DNA from: Malachius bipustulatus
Lineage: Eukaryota > Arthropoda > Insecta > Coleoptera > Melyridae
NCBI GenBank assembly: GCA_910589415.1
Contig: OU342636.1
Location: forward strand, 44,035,735-44,099,734
Direction: 5' to 3'
DNA: 64,000 nt
The position numbers and the translations under genes are program-made. Position 1 is the stretch's first letter. Each line of letters begins with the position of its first letter. This document shows, piece by piece, positions 24,129 through 36,400 of this stretch. Below the pieces are notes generated by a model, which was given only the letters and a program-made list of their open reading frames with translations, was not told where the DNA came from and did not search any database.

Positions 24129-25007
24129 CAGGGTTATTCACGGTATACGCCACGGAAGTTTATGGCCGTGTCTCTGGATTTTTGGATCTTTTTATTTTTG
24201 GAGTGGATAGAGACCCGGCAGAGGTACGTTTTAAAATTATATTCATAATGTACAGGGTGTCCCAAAAGCATGAAACATATCAAAGTTATGTTTTTTTAAA
24301 TGGAATGCTCCTATGTTTTTGCATTTTTAGATAGTCTGAGAAGAGAAAATAAGATTGGCTTTTACAGTTGGTGTTTAAATTCAGAAGTTTTTGAGTTATA
24401 AACAAGTGAAAATCGTCATTTTTCAAGTTCATGGCCCTGTACAACGAAAACGGCTAAAGATAGAGAAAAACGGCTTACATGTTCCTATTTTCATTTTTCA
24501 TGTACTATCCAATGATGTAGATGAAATGTTTATACAGGGTGATAAAAAATTTGAAAAATTCTGAAATTTCTCCACGCGTCGCCAAATAAAAAAATCGAAG
24601 AAAGCACAAATGTTTCTACACCATAGGATAGTACATGAAAAGTTAAAATAGGGACATGTAAGCCGTTTTTCTCTATCTTGATTCGTTTTCGTTGTATACG
24701 GCTTTGAACTTCAAAAAAGACGGTTTTCACTTGTTTATAACTCACAAACTTCTGAATTTAAACGTCAACTGTAAAAACCAATCTTATTTTTTCTTCTCAG
24801 ACAATCTAAAAATGCAATAACATAGGAGCATTCCATTTAAAAAAACATAACTTTGATATGTTTCATGCTTTTGGGACACCCTGTACATTATGAATATAAT
24901 TTTAAAACGTACCTCTGCCGGGTTTCTATCCACTCCAAAAATAAAAAGATCGTACAATCCAGAGACACGGCCATAATCTTCCGTGGCGTATACCGTGAAT
25001 AACCCTG
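24129..25007. mobile_element. 879-bp concentric palindromic CAGGGTG element
   Basis: The outer shell is CAGGGTTATTCACGG at 24129, mirrored by CCGTGAATAACCCTG at 25007, flanked by TA. The inner shell begins with CAGGGTGTCCC at 24253, 124 bp inward, and is mirrored by GGGACACCCTG ending at 24883, each next to TA. The third end is CAGGGTG at 24535. The inner shell is nearly the same as that at 12132-12765, yet the outer shells of the two elements differ. The left end sits 8 bp after the end of the previous element. There is no coding capacity. Confidence 0.93.
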
Positions 25008-25013
25008 TATAGG

Positions 25014-25445
25014 GAGTTTCTTATTTCAGAGCTCACTATGGGTATCTCGTAAACGTTAAGAGATACAAAGTTGATTAAATTACAGAAAAGATATGCTATT
25101 TTGTGACCATCTCGAATCCATTAAGACATTCAAGATATCTGTGCCCATTCCTGAAATATGCCAAAACTGCAAAAGTCCAGTTTTTTATTTTCTCAACGAC
25201 TCACAAGTTGAATACAGGTTGGTGTATTGGCATTACTTGACTATCACATTTTCGAAACTAGTAGGTGAATAAACTCAAGTGACACTGATAAATGTAGAAT
25301 GACAATACAACCATTTTCCCATTTAATCTTCAAATTAATAATAAAGGAGCTTAAAAAAAATGAGTTTGTCATTTTTGGCAGGAATATTCAGGAACGGCCA
25401 CGCATATCTTTTATAATGTCTTCTTGGATTCGAGACACAATATTA
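25014..25445. mobile_element. Palindrome fragment of the 61.7-kb family
   Basis: CTCACTATGGGTATCTCGTA and AGAGATACAAAGTTG (25032-25075) match the outer module of the transposase-bearing element at 61658. The stretch around 25110-25190 is inverted at 25365-25435 (TGCCCATTCCTGAAATAT versus ATATTCAGGAACGGCCA). The ends are missing or decayed. Confidence 0.6.
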
Positions 25446-26091
25446 TTTATGCTACTGGTCACTATGTTACTTTATACGTTCAACGTTCAACCCTATTTCA
25501 TTCTTCATTTTATAATAAAAGAGAATTACCGGCTTTGTAATGGTCATGTACCGGCCATGTGATAATGTACATTTTTATGGCTCTGTCTTAGGTAGGTACC
25601 TACATCATAGGTAGGAATGTTCGCATGCAATTTCATATTACTAAGTCAAACCACGTCTTAGATAATTCTAGAGCAACAAACAACGACCCAGTCATATAAA
25701 TCTCTCGCAGGTAATGTTAACATGATATACGTGAAACATCAGCCACCTCCTGTGCTGCACTGACGGTGCATTTTACCACCGGTAGTTACATTGCAGGAGG
25801 AATTTGTAACTAAATTATCACCAATTCTGAACACGAACCGCTTGTTATCAAGGGTTAGGGTATCCTTCGGCTTTCCCCTTGCAAGAGCTCATGCTTCATA
25901 ATTAGAACTGGTGTACAACATTAGTCTTTTTCTGGACAAGTTAATAGCTTGGCCATGGTGTAGGTATGCAGTAAATGTAACCACAGTTTTTATACGGTTG
26001 TAGTGGTCTAAGAAAGACACGTTTAACTGGAGCTTAAGCTGATTAGAAATTCGTATAAAACAGCGAACATTGTAAATGGCTCAAAATATTG

Positions 26092-26185
26092 GAAAACGGC
26101 TTACTTTACTTGATTTTAACTTTTTATTACTATGATGTAGATGAAATTTTTATACAGGGTGATTAAGAATCTGATAATTTTCACC
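26092..26185 (+). mobile_element. Solo fragment of the shared palindrome core
   Basis: GAAAACGGCTTAC, then GATGTAGATGAAATTTTTAT and CAGGGTGATTAAGAATCTG at 26155, reproduce one half of the core and the innermost end seen at 47.7 kb. No mirror copy follows. Confidence 0.75.
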
Positions 26186-26635
26186 ACAGAAGGCTCAGTC
26201 TCTTAATTCTGATTAGCTTGGTCTTCGTTCTGTTGGTACATTCCGGAATAAAAAAGTGGATTGTTATGCTCCTCGGGTAATCGAAACAGAATAGAGAGAT
26301 ATTTGAGAAGGTCTCTCAATGGAGTTAATAGGTAATTATAGGTACCTACCTATAGTAGGTCACAGAAGCGGAACAAACGATAGGGATCTTCACAAGACCT
26401 GGCTCACTTAGTAAGGTTGAATATGACAGAAATATGATTCGTCTCAGTGTATTAAATCCATTTGGCGGAGCCGTTCCTCAGGATGTATCGCGCGAACGGT
26501 TACGTATGCTGTGCATGACTGTGCTACAAGCACCATTTTAAAACCACTTATGGAAAGAAAACGTATACTAAGACAAATTTTTGTCTTAGATTGTCATTCG
26601 AACTCTCACATAATTATATAATATACAGGTGGCCC

Positions 26636-27577
26636 AGCGAAAACGTACCGGGCCTAATAACTTGAAAACTGAAGATGTACGCGAAAAACGCCGAAACAGG
26701 TCGATTTTGTTAGCGAGGGGGACATATTTTCGTGACAAATTTAACTACCCCCCAAGTTGATCCCCTTGGCAGGGGTAGCTACCCCTTTGCTTATCGTCAT
26801 AGGGAACAGATATCGGGTGATACATCATTTGAAGCCACTCGAATTCTCTTTACAACGATATCCAAAATTTTGGGTTTCGCTCACATACAGGGTGGCCCCA
26901 CGAAAACGCAACTGGCCTTAATAACTTGGAAACTGAAGATGTACGCAAAAAACGCCAAAACAGGTCGATTTTGTCATCAAAGTAGGCATATTTTCGTGAC
27001 AAATTTAACCACCCAAATTCACCCCCTTGGCAGGGGTAGCTACCCCTTTGCTTATCATCATAGGGAACAGCTATTGCGTGATACATCATTTGAAAGCTAC
27101 TTGAATTCTCTTTACAACGATATCTAACATTTTGGGTTTCACTTACATACAGGGTGGCCCAAAAAAAAAGTTTTCGTTGGGCCAGCCTGTAAGTAAGCGA
27201 AAGCACTCACATACATCATTTGAAAGCTACTTGAATTCTCTTAACGATATCCAACATTTTGGGTTTCACTTACATACTTGGTGGCCCTAAAATAATGTTT
27301 TCGTTGGGCCACCCTGTATGTAAGCGAAACCCAAAATGTTGGATATCGTTGTAAAGAGAATTCAAGTAGCTTTCAAATGATGTCACACTCGATATCTGTT
27401 CCCTATGATGATAAGCAAAGGGGTAGCTACCCCTGCCAAGGGGATCAACTTGGGTAGTTAAATTTGTCACGAAAATATGTCCCCCTCGCTAACAAAATCG
27501 ACCTGTTTCGGCGTTTTTCGCGTACATCTTCAGTTTTCAAGTTATTAGGCCCGGTACGTTTTCGCTGGGCCACCTTG
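26636..27577. mobile_element. 942-bp element of tandem and inverted CAGGTGGCCC units
   Basis: Ends are CAGGTGGCCCAGCGAAAACG at 26636 and CGTTTTCGCTGGGCCACCTTG ending at 27577 (the latter 21 bases, positions 27557-27577). It contains two direct units of about 252 and 262 bp (starting 26636 and 26888), a 40-bp centre 27150-27189 bounded by CAGGGTGGCCC and GGGCCAGCCTG, a partial unit, a second 40-bp centre at 27277-27316, and one inverted unit. All open frames here are by-products of the repeats. It belongs with the element at 36.9 kb. Confidence 0.9.
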
Positions 27578-27894
27578 TACAACTCAATAATGTGGAGTTT
27601 CTCTGGAGTCTATTATTCAACGTGCCATCAACATTCTGTTGTTCATAACTTCAAGATAATCTAAAACTTTTTATTAGCTATTCTGTTAATGGTTTATGAA
27701 TTTTGTTAAGATGTGGGAAGAATTCTCGTCATCATGAATTTAGAAGCCGCTATTTTTCTTTTTATAGCCATACCAGGACAGACTTTCTTGGGAACTAACT
27801 GGTCGTGCAATTTCATCCATTGTTAATTTATGATTCAACTGGGACTAGGTCTTGGTGAGTGCGTGACGGACACGAGTCGTACTGTTATTTAGGA

Positions 27895-27960
27895 AGATGA
27901 GCTGAGCAACCAAGTGACGTATCTCTCCGATCACTGGTGAGAGGCGTTTCAAATCCCATG
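27895..27960 (+). repeat. tRNA-like fragment with possible A and B boxes
   Basis: TGAGCTGAGCAACCAAG (27898-27914) resembles an A box and CGTTTCAAATCCC (27945-27957) a B box, about 45 bp apart. No cloverleaf acceptor stem is convincing. It may be the head of a decayed SINE or chance. Confidence 0.3.
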
Positions 27961-28204
27961 TTTCGTTCAAATCGGTAAAATTCCATAATTACTACAATTC
28001 TTTGAAACAAGCAATAGTCCAATTTTTAGAAACTTTGCGGGGTTATAGATCCAATTAACTGCACCTCTTTACTTCGAAAAAATTTTTAAAAATTGTTCGC
28101 ACTGTAGTTACAGTGATTTTATTGCTCCTCATGTCACGTTTTCACATCTAGCTTGATAACATGTTGTACGTACACCTTGAACATACGGATCCTGTAAAAC
28201 TGAG

Positions 28205-28250
28205 AAATGTTTGGATGATGGCTTAAAAGCCGAAATCAGTCGACCAGATA
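28205..28250 (+). ncRNA. Hammerhead-like hairpin, degenerate
   Basis: TGGATGA at 28212-28218 (CUGAUGA with two changes), then a perfect stem II GGCTT-AA-AAGCC (28220-28231), GAAA (28232-28235) and GTC at 28239-28241. The spacing fits a type I hammerhead of a Penelope-like element. The changed core suggests it is inactive. No RT frame adjoins it. Confidence 0.4.
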
Positions 28251-28635
28251 CTTATTAAAGATTTACGCTCATTTGACCTAAACTAAAGTTTTAAGAATTT
28301 AAGTTCGTTTCCATTAATTTGCTTTTCTTTTCAGGTAAGACCACCATTCACTGCTATGCTCGCCTAAATAGTTGGTAAGCAAATAATCTTTTTTTGCACG
28401 TTTATATATTTAGTATAATTAAGATTTTGTCTTATTATGTTAACCTCTAATTATGTTAAATCTTGAATTTCGATAGTCGTAGGTCCTGTTATAGATGAAC
28501 CGTCAATGAAAATGCAAAATCTATTATCTCCAGAAAGTCGATACCTTTTCAAAAGATAGAGAGCAAGATCCCGCGACTGCCAGCTCTTCGTTATCTTATA
28601 AAAGTTGGAAGTTTTCTTGAATCTTGAATTTATTT

Positions 28636-29394
28636 CGAGACGTACAAGATATCTGGGACCGTTCTTGAAATATCCTGAAAAACTGAAAAATCGAGATTTC
28701 AAATTTTTGCAATATCTTTTTTATTATTGGAGATTAATAAATTTTTTGTAGGCTTACATAAGCCGCTAAGAGCTATCCATCTGACATTTCAAAGCCGACT
28801 AGGTCCCAAAGTATTCATAGTCAACTTTTGGTTTTCCTATGGCCGCCATATTGGATTTTCATGACATTCTGTATTAAAAAAAATAAGAAAACCAAAAAGC
28901 TATCACATTAAAAAAAAAGTCATAATTTTCTTCTTTTTTCGAAAAAAAAAGAAAGTTTAAAGAATAAGAAAAGTTTGAAGAAATTTTTTTTAATGTGATA
29001 GATTTTTTGTTTTCTTTTTTTTTAATACAGTCTGTGATAGATACAAAGTGAAATGAAAATACAATATGGTGGCCGTAAGAAAAACTAAAATTTACTATGA
29101 AAACTCTGGGATCTAGTTGGCTTTGAAATTTTTTGAAATTCCAGAGGCTCTTAATGGCTTAGGTAAGCCTACAAAAAATTATTCAATAATTTCCAAGAAT
29201 AAGAAAGATATGACAAAAATAAGAAATCGATTTTTCAGTTTTTTCAGGATATTTCAGGAACGGTCCCAGTATTCTTGTATGTCTCGACAGATTCGAGACG
29301 GATACAAAATAGGACAGCCTTGCTCTAATTCGAACCCTGGTGTCTCTTAGCGTTTAGGAGATACCCATGGTTAGTCTCGAAAAACGGACACCTG
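28636..29394. mobile_element. Palindromic element related to the 61.7-kb family
   Basis: About 28636-28905 is inverted at about 29035-29300: GGGACCGTTCTTGAAATAT versus ATATTTCAGGAACGGTCCC, and the GGCCGCCATATTGGATTTTC/GAAAATACAATATGGTGGCC pair. The right end is CACCTG at 29389-29394, followed by TATA. The outer left arm differs, so that end has been replaced. The interior phrase GCCATATTGGATTTT is shared with 61.99 kb and 62.88 kb. The centre is rich in A and T runs. Confidence 0.82.
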
Positions 29395-29398
29395 TATA

Positions 29399-30247
29399 CA
29401 GGGTAAGTCATTGATATGGGAAAGCTCGATTGCACCTACACCATTAAAGATATCGAAATGAACTAAAAAGTGCTATAAATGGGAGGGTAAAGTGCAGTTT
29501 GTAAAATTATTTTCAGATACACAGGATGGCCCAATATCGCTGTACGCCATACAACTTTGTTATTTTAAATAGGACACCCTCTATATTATTACATTTTCAT
29601 ATTGTTTGAGAAAAGTCAAAAAGAATGGTTTGTAAAGTTGAAGTTTGTAATGAGTATTTTATGAGTTATAAACAAATGAAAATCGCTATTTTTCATTTTC
29701 AAAGCAGCTTATATTGAAAACGGCTCGAGATATGGAAAAACGGTTTACATGTTCCTATCTTAACTTTTCAAGCGGTATCCTATTGGATAGATGAAATTTT
29801 TATACAGAGTGGTAAAAAATTTGATTATTTTCATCACCCGGTATAAAAATTTCAGCTACATGATAGGATACCAAATTAAAAATTAAGATAGGGACATGTA
29901 AACCGTTTTTCCATATCTCGAGCCGTTTTCAATATAAGCTGCTTTGAAAATGAAAAATCGCGATTTTCATTTGTTTATAACTCATAAATTGCTCATTACA
30001 AACTTCAACTTTACAAACCATTCTTTTTGACTTTTCTCAAATAATCTGAAGATGTAATAATATAGAGGGTGTCCTATTTAAAATTACAAAGTTGTATGGC
30101 GTACAGCGATATTGGGCCATCCTGTGTATCTGAAAATAATTTTACAAACTGCACTTTACCCTCCCATTTACAGCACTTTTTGGTTCATTTCGATATCTTT
30201 AATGGTGTAGGTGCAATCGAGCTTTCCCATATCAATGACTTACCCTG
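29399..30247. mobile_element. 849-bp concentric palindromic element
   Basis: CAGGGTAAGTCATTGATATG at 29399 is mirrored by CATATCAATGACTTACCCTG at 30247. The second end CAGGATGGCCC is at 29522 (123 bp inward) and the third, CAGAGTG, at 29805 (283 bp further). The innermost 36 bp (29805-29840) is bounded by CAGAGTG and CACCCG. It begins just four bases (TATA) after the previous element ends. The spacing matches the elements at 12.0, 24.1 and 47.4 kb although the outer arms are different in sequence. Confidence 0.92.
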
Positions 30248-30482
30248 TATACTCACTCGCGTTTGGTAGCCCAACTACAATTTTTTAAACTGTATAAGTT
30301 TTTTCTTATACATAGTAAGGTATGATCATTACTTTTAAATCTTCACGATGTTCATAAAAATAATGTTTATCTGAAAACGTGATGAATCTTTTGACATTAG
30401 AAAGTCAAAGTTTGCGCACTAATACAGCAATATCTGACAATACACCATGGCAATGCAATTTATATCTGGAGATAGGTCATAA

Positions 30483-30595
30483 AAGGCTTGTTTGGTAATC
30501 GAACCCCGGACCTCTGACTCGCAAAATTCAAGAATCAACGTGATGCTTTATCCACCAGTTTATGGACTAACGCCTTGACCCATCAGGCCAAAGAC
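30483..30595 (-). repeat. tRNA-derived repeat or tRNA pseudogene
   Basis: On the minus strand an A-box-like TGGCCTGATGGGTCAAGGCG (30589-30570) precedes a B box GGGTTCGATTACC (30506-30494). The A-to-B distance is about 83 bp, longer than in most tRNAs, and no intact acceptor stem is seen. This suggests a SINE head rather than a working tRNA gene. No poly(A) tail or target duplication was identified. Confidence 0.45.
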
Positions 30596-30599
30596 TCCT

Positions 30600-31735
30600 A
30601 AATAGGGTGATTCATTATACAAATAATATCAATATGAATTTATTAAAATATAACCTTGCGACTTTTTGACTTTTTAATAAATAAAATAGGTATTTTCTTT
30701 GATGTTATGCGATTTCAGATCAAATTTTTGTACATAACACGTCATCAATGTCATCCTTCAGAACTTGAAAGCTTGCAAATATGCGGTTATCGCCTCGTAT
30801 TTGCAATTTGCTTCCGCATCCAGTAAGAGCTAGCTTTCATAACTGGATATCTACGTAAAAACCTAACTATTTCAGAGGATTTTAGAAAAGTGACTTAAGA
30901 TGTGGTTGTAAATGACATTAGTTTTGACGACGTAAAATTTCAACCCTTATCTTTTTCGTGCTTGGAATTTTACCAGGCCCAGTAAGCTACGCTACTTACA
31001 TGATATAGTGACTATGAAGACATAGCAAGCGAAGCGTACATCACAGCTTCTTTATATTACTCCCTAATATATGGCATATGAGCAAACAGTAGCAAAATGC
31101 ATTGGCACGACCTCATAAATATTTATTATGAACTCTAGTATGAAAGCAATAATTTTAGCCATATGTATCCCCTGTGGTTACCCAATATCTTGAAGTTTTT
31201 TATTTGCAATCTTCTGGAGAAACTGAGTGGATATATTGAGGCTAAGAATATTATAATATGCATAAAAAATTGTATAAACTGACCTGTCAAAAAGGTCTTC
31301 GAGTTGAATCTGTTTCAGACTGGACAGTGTCTCATTAATATTTTACAAGGTGCAGTATTCTCCCCTGTCATCCCTATAAGCGTTCAAGGGAGTCCCTATA
31401 TTCACCCTCTGGGTTTCACGTGACACTCGCTATAAGTTTTAGTCTTCTTCGTTGTATTTTTTGATGCTCGTCTAATTTCGTTATAAATTCAGTATGTCAT
31501 CATCTGCCAGACGGAATTTTCAGGGTCCGAACTACAAAAACTAACAATTTTACAAATAAATAGATATTGGAACTATTATGAGTGCCGAGAATATTACAGT
31601 CTTCTTCTTTTGGTTTTCATCTTTTGTCAATTGCTTTTCCTATTTTGTCAAATGGTTTTCCCATTTATCAAACGTCATTTATATCCAAATCAGTAGTAAT
31701 GTTGAAATCATAATTGGTTCATAGCTATTTTGCCG
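30600..31735. other. Non-coding stretch, nothing recognised
   Basis: No supported frame or repeat structure. Its downstream edge adjoins the 3' end of the Penelope-like element. Confidence 0.45.
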
Positions 31736-31739
31736 TAAT

Positions 31740-33400
31740 GCATTGAGATTTGCTCCGAACGTTTCATCGATAACTTCGGTAGACATCATCAGCTGCTACG
31801 TGTGGGAAAGCAATGCTTCCACTCTATCGACGTCGTACCCACTCCACTAATCTGCATCCTAGCCAAGACAGGCCTCTTCGATGATGTCACAGATATCCTA
31901 GTCAGACGATAAGTCGTTCGAGTCTGACGTAACGCCGGATGCAGTGTCATTTTATAAATTTTAATTATTGTTTCACGATAATATAAACAAAAAAAATTCT
32001 TGAGCGGTGTAACCTTGTAATCTGACAAGCTCGGGTTGTAGTGCTCGTTTTTGACCTAAATGATGATTGGAGTTCCCGTGTAAAAACCGGTATTTTATAT
32101 TCATGTTCGGTCTTCGGTAGACTTTGTATCCCAAGGTGTCATTTTCATTCCTGTTAACGAAAACATCAAGAATAATGGTAATTTTCCGTTCTTTTCTATT
32201 CCCATAATGAATTAAATGCAAGGGTGAGTACTGTTGATATGGTGAAGAAATTCTTCCAGGCTTGTATACGTGCTGCCAAATGATGCAGATGACGTAGATG
32301 ATGTGTCATCTACGTAGTGGTATCAACAAGGCGGTTTTTAAGTCGCCTAGTTTAGGGCCTTGGCTTCAAAGAATTCCATGTAGAAGTTGGTAGCAACAGG
32401 ACTCAGGATGTTGCCCATGGCAACTCCATCCAGTTGTTCTTAGACGTCATCATTCTACTGAAAATAGGTTGTGGTGAGCGCATGGTGATGTTATTATGAA
32501 ATATGAAATATGTTGAAGGATCTGGTCAATAATAATGGTGAAGAGGTAGACGACATCGAAAATGACGTGAATTCAAGTTTTTCTATGAAGTTACCGTCTC
32601 TTTCGTGAGATTCTGTAGATCCGGCATGTTGCTGCAGCAAGTTGGTTAGATTTTTACCCAGAGAATATGTCGCAGAACCAGTGGGACTGATGATGGGGCG
32701 AAGAGGCACTTAGGTATGTGTATCTTCGGCAGTCCATAAAGTTTAGGTGTCCTGACTTCTGTATTCATAGTCAGCCGTTTGTCTTGATCGGGGATGGTGG
32801 AAATTTTGGCCACCTGGTTGGTCTTTCAGAGGATGCGACTCGTAGCATTTCTAGATGTTTAAGGGGTTAAGATGTTTTCGATTTTCTCCTCGTAGTGCCT
32901 GGTATTTAATACAGCGGTGGCATTTCCCTTATCTGCAGATAGAAAAATGAGATTTTTGCTAGTGTTGAGACCCCCGAATGCAGCCTTTACATATCTGGTG
33001 ATGTTGCTTTTTGGGTACTTAGCTCGCTATAAAATTCTCGAGCAGTAGCGACTAATATCATCAGCTTTGTCTTGTGGCAGCTTCCGTATACCGGATTTAA
33101 TACTGGCAACTATAACCTCAACTGGAATAGTGGAGTGTGTGATTGCGAAGTTTCCCCCTTTGACTTGCCCGGCTGTTTCTTCGGCAGTCAACTGATGGTG
33201 CAATAGGTTAGTTACTGTGCGAGAAATGTCAAGAGAAGGCAAAGGCCCCTAGACTTCCATGAAGCGGTCATATTTATTCTTTTTTTTTTAGTTATGGTGG
33301 ATCCTAGTTTTGCAATCATGGACTCGGATGTGATCTTGGCCATCAAATAATCGTACCAGTCGGACTGGCGCATTTTAATGCAAACCAGAAGGTGTAGGTA
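31740..33400 (-). pseudogene. Penelope-like retroelement (PLE) reverse transcriptase, degenerate
   Basis: Reading from high to low coordinates, the N-terminal region is ISRTVTNLLHHQLTAEE, GGNFAITHSTIPVE and GIRKLPQDKADDIS (33240-33050). Next come LSADKGNATAVLNT (about 32945-32905), LTMNTEVRTPKLYGLPKIH (about 32785-32720), PLRPIISPTGSATYSLGKNL (32703-32640), a decayed stretch, GNILSPVATNFYMEFFE (about 32420-32370), the catalytic YVDD at 32316-32305, and ILDVFVNRNENDTLGYKVYR with SNHHLGQKRAL (about 32180-32050). This order and wording are diagnostic of Penelope-type RT. Frameshifts and stops break it. The C-terminal GIY-YIG endonuclease expected after the RT is not recognisable, so it is probably deleted. 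A hammerhead-like motif follows at 31.79 kb. Confidence 0.92.
31755..31795 (-). ncRNA. Hammerhead-like motif at the PLE 3' end
   Basis: On the minus strand an intact CTGATGA (31792-31786) is followed after about 20 bases by GAAAC (31765-31761), with the flank GTAGCAG before it. PLEs carry type I hammerheads in their terminal repeats, so position and orientation fit. Stem II (TGTCTACC...TTATCGAT) pairs poorly in this copy, so activity is doubtful. Confidence 0.55.
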
Positions 33401-33419
33401 ATTTTAAAAGATTTTATTC

Positions 33420-36400
33420 ATTAAGGGTATAGGTCTCAGCGGGTATGATGGATGTGTTCTCCTAGGCGTGTCCTTTTCATACCATCACAAATACGGTGAG
33501 ATGCGGTTGTCCGAAAATTATGTATTTGGCTTAGGAATGATCAAAGTCTTATAAAAACTCTCAAAAAATGTTAATGTAAATATCCAGCCCCCAACTGAAG
33601 AAGCGATGTTGTGAATCCTATAGAAATTACAGCTTCAGCCAAATTTTTCAGAAAAGCTTTTATTGCTAGACGTTTTTTTTAACTAAAATTTGAAAAATTT
33701 GCAAATCAAATACGTCCACTACAACCCAAAACGCAATAAAGATCCAAAAATAGTAAAATAAGGAATACTGAAATGAATATCTCTGAAATGACATGTGTAG
33801 GTATTTAATTTTGTCAGCCTAAAAGAAGTTTTTTCTAGAACGACTGAAAGGTAATCTCCTTGCGATGTTGCCGCGTGCATAAAAAAAGTGAAATCGATAT
33901 GTATACGATCGAGCGTCATCACAGCTCCGGAGTTAGAGCATACAAAAAACAAATAGAATCGACATTTATATGCCGTCTTTGCCAAAATTGATTCGACGCC
34001 GAAGTTAGGCTGATTAACCGTGATAGATGGCGGATTACTGTTGCACAGAGGCAACTCGGGCGCAGAAAGAAAAATTAGAATAGCTACATTTAAAATATCC
34101 GTTGTACCTATATGTATTATATAAGCACTACGACATTAAGCTGTAGTTTTTGACGGATATCCCACCAGTAGGTACCTAAAGTTGAACGATCTAGGCGAGT
34201 ATGATTTTAAATAGAGAATTCCTTGCTCATTTTAGTGAACGTTATCACTGGGTAAAAGTAGTTAGTTATCGGTGTGCTATTATAGTAGGAACAACATTAG
34301 TTTAGTGGATATAATTAAGTGGTAAATCATAAATTGTATGCTTTTAACTAAGTTATATTTGTAAACTGAAAGAAATCAAATATCATGTACCTACGATAGT
34401 ATTCAAATTATCGGCGAACCCCCGCATATAAAATTGTATCAGCTTAAAAGATAATTTATTATTTTCACTCCCCACAAAGACTTATTATTTTATCAGCTTG
34501 AAAGAGAAAGTTAACGTCCCTTAAATAACAGATTGTTCTAATGGAGTGCAGAGTGTGGAATTTGCTTATAAAGTCCAGTATTTAAGTAGTGCTTTGCGTG
34601 TTTTTTGCTAGCGTTTATTAAGTAATCTGTGGCCACTACAACCCAGTTCAAAAGATCTGGAGTATTATATTTAAAGAAACGCGTGTTGGAGGGTAAGAAT
34701 TAATAGCGCTTGGCTGGAAACCCAATTATTTCGCCGTTTCCGCCAGATTGGTCTCGACAACATTATGACGAAAGCAGCATCCCTTCCCAGCCGCGTTGCC
34801 TGCTTTCGACATTGGGGAGCAAACCTGAGAATTATATTTATACTGCTTATTTAGGGACTTCTGTGTAGGAGTTCGCTCCTTGCGAATTGACGTTACGTTG
34901 AGTTTAACTGATTCTCGTCCTAATAATTGCCTTCAATTTGAATATATTAAAATTCTACAAATTTCAGAACAATTAAAAATTATCAGAAGCACCCGAAAAC
35001 GGGAATAAAAAATGTAAGCACCTTCAAACTATTAGTTACTTAGTCAACAATAACTTTGACTCATATTGATAAAGCGGCTGCCGATTGCATACTGCGGTTT
35101 GGAGTGCGGGGTCGTTCACTTATGTTCCCGTCAAAAGAGATTGCCCCAGTTAATCGTCTAGCAATCCTAACCTTCTCAGGATAAAGTGGCTTTTCAGCAA
35201 TCACACATGTGGATTTCAGCAAACCATGATCCGTGATTTGAGAATTGACATATCACGATCTTTGAAACTGTGCATCATTAGCGAAAAAAGTCTTGACGAA
35301 CAAAATTTTACCTCTCAGGAATTTCTGGTGGTAGCCACTCTTGCACCACCGTGACTAGATAAGGTTAGAAGTGAGCATCTTTCCGAAGTAGCCTATGTCA
35401 GGTTCCTACAGAAATATCAGTTTGCTAAACTAGATGACGAACTGACCCGTGATGATCATTTCTTAGATTATTGCGACCACTTTCCCCTTATCCTTCAGTA
35501 GATCTCTTTAGTCTACCACTAAAATTCTGGAGAGCCATCGCAAAATCAGGGTAATCCTCTTGGAGCTCAATTAGGCAGTTATCTATAAAGTACAGTCAAG
35601 TTCCATCAATTTTATTCCCATTGCCAAAGTAACTTCCAACTACAAAATACCAGAGTATTGACAAGAGGACACATATTTTATGCTGGGTGAGACGGTTTTC
35701 TACCTTACCTTCAGGATAAGACACGCTCCTGCGTCTCTCAGTATTTAAGTGGTAGATCTCTTTCACCTGGTTCTGGTTCGAGATCGATGGGTTTGGTTAG
35801 GCAGACATTTACTAAGTTGTGTTAAAGTTGTGTTCCTGTCAATCATTGGCAATTATAGCCTGGTCCTTCAATCCTTCCCTAAATTTCGATCCTTGTCATC
35901 ACGTGGCGCTTCGTCATTACGATTGCGGCATCGAGCCGCATTAATTTAGCCCCTTTCAGGATCGAATCGCGTCGTTAACATTTTTGGCTCTTCGACAGGA
36001 GTTAACATTTTATGTTATATGAATAGGAATTAATGCAATAGGAAATATGCGAAAATGTTCTTACATTTGTTATACGATTTCATTTTATCATGTATGCAGT
36101 GGTCTATAATAGTTATAATGCAGGTTGCCACAAAGTTTACCGCCGTCTCTCAGGAACAACATTTTCAAATTAGTGAAATCTGCCTAAAATGAAGAAATGT
36201 TAATTTAATAAGTGGCAACAATGGGGGTGCAATCACCAGTCCAGCCTATCCAGCAGAGAATACACTGTAAAACAAAGAGGGGAAAATTAGAAGTTTTTCA
36301 TGCTTGCGGGATGTGTAAATATTAGGTCAGAATCTACCGGGAGCATTTGTCACAATATGGGTGGTCCCGGTCTCTGTAGAAATATTACCATTGTTCCCGG

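Noticed and set aside
26636..27577. CRISPR array from regularly spaced repeats
   Set aside because: Repeat units are about 250 bp with transposon-type ends, in a eukaryotic context.
26732..27664. Frames of 66-131 codons around 27 kb
   Set aside because: They repeat the same peptide in both directions because the DNA is a tandem/inverted repeat.
27895..27960. Functional tRNA gene
   Set aside because: Box-like motifs only; no acceptor stem pairing or anticodon arm could be drawn.
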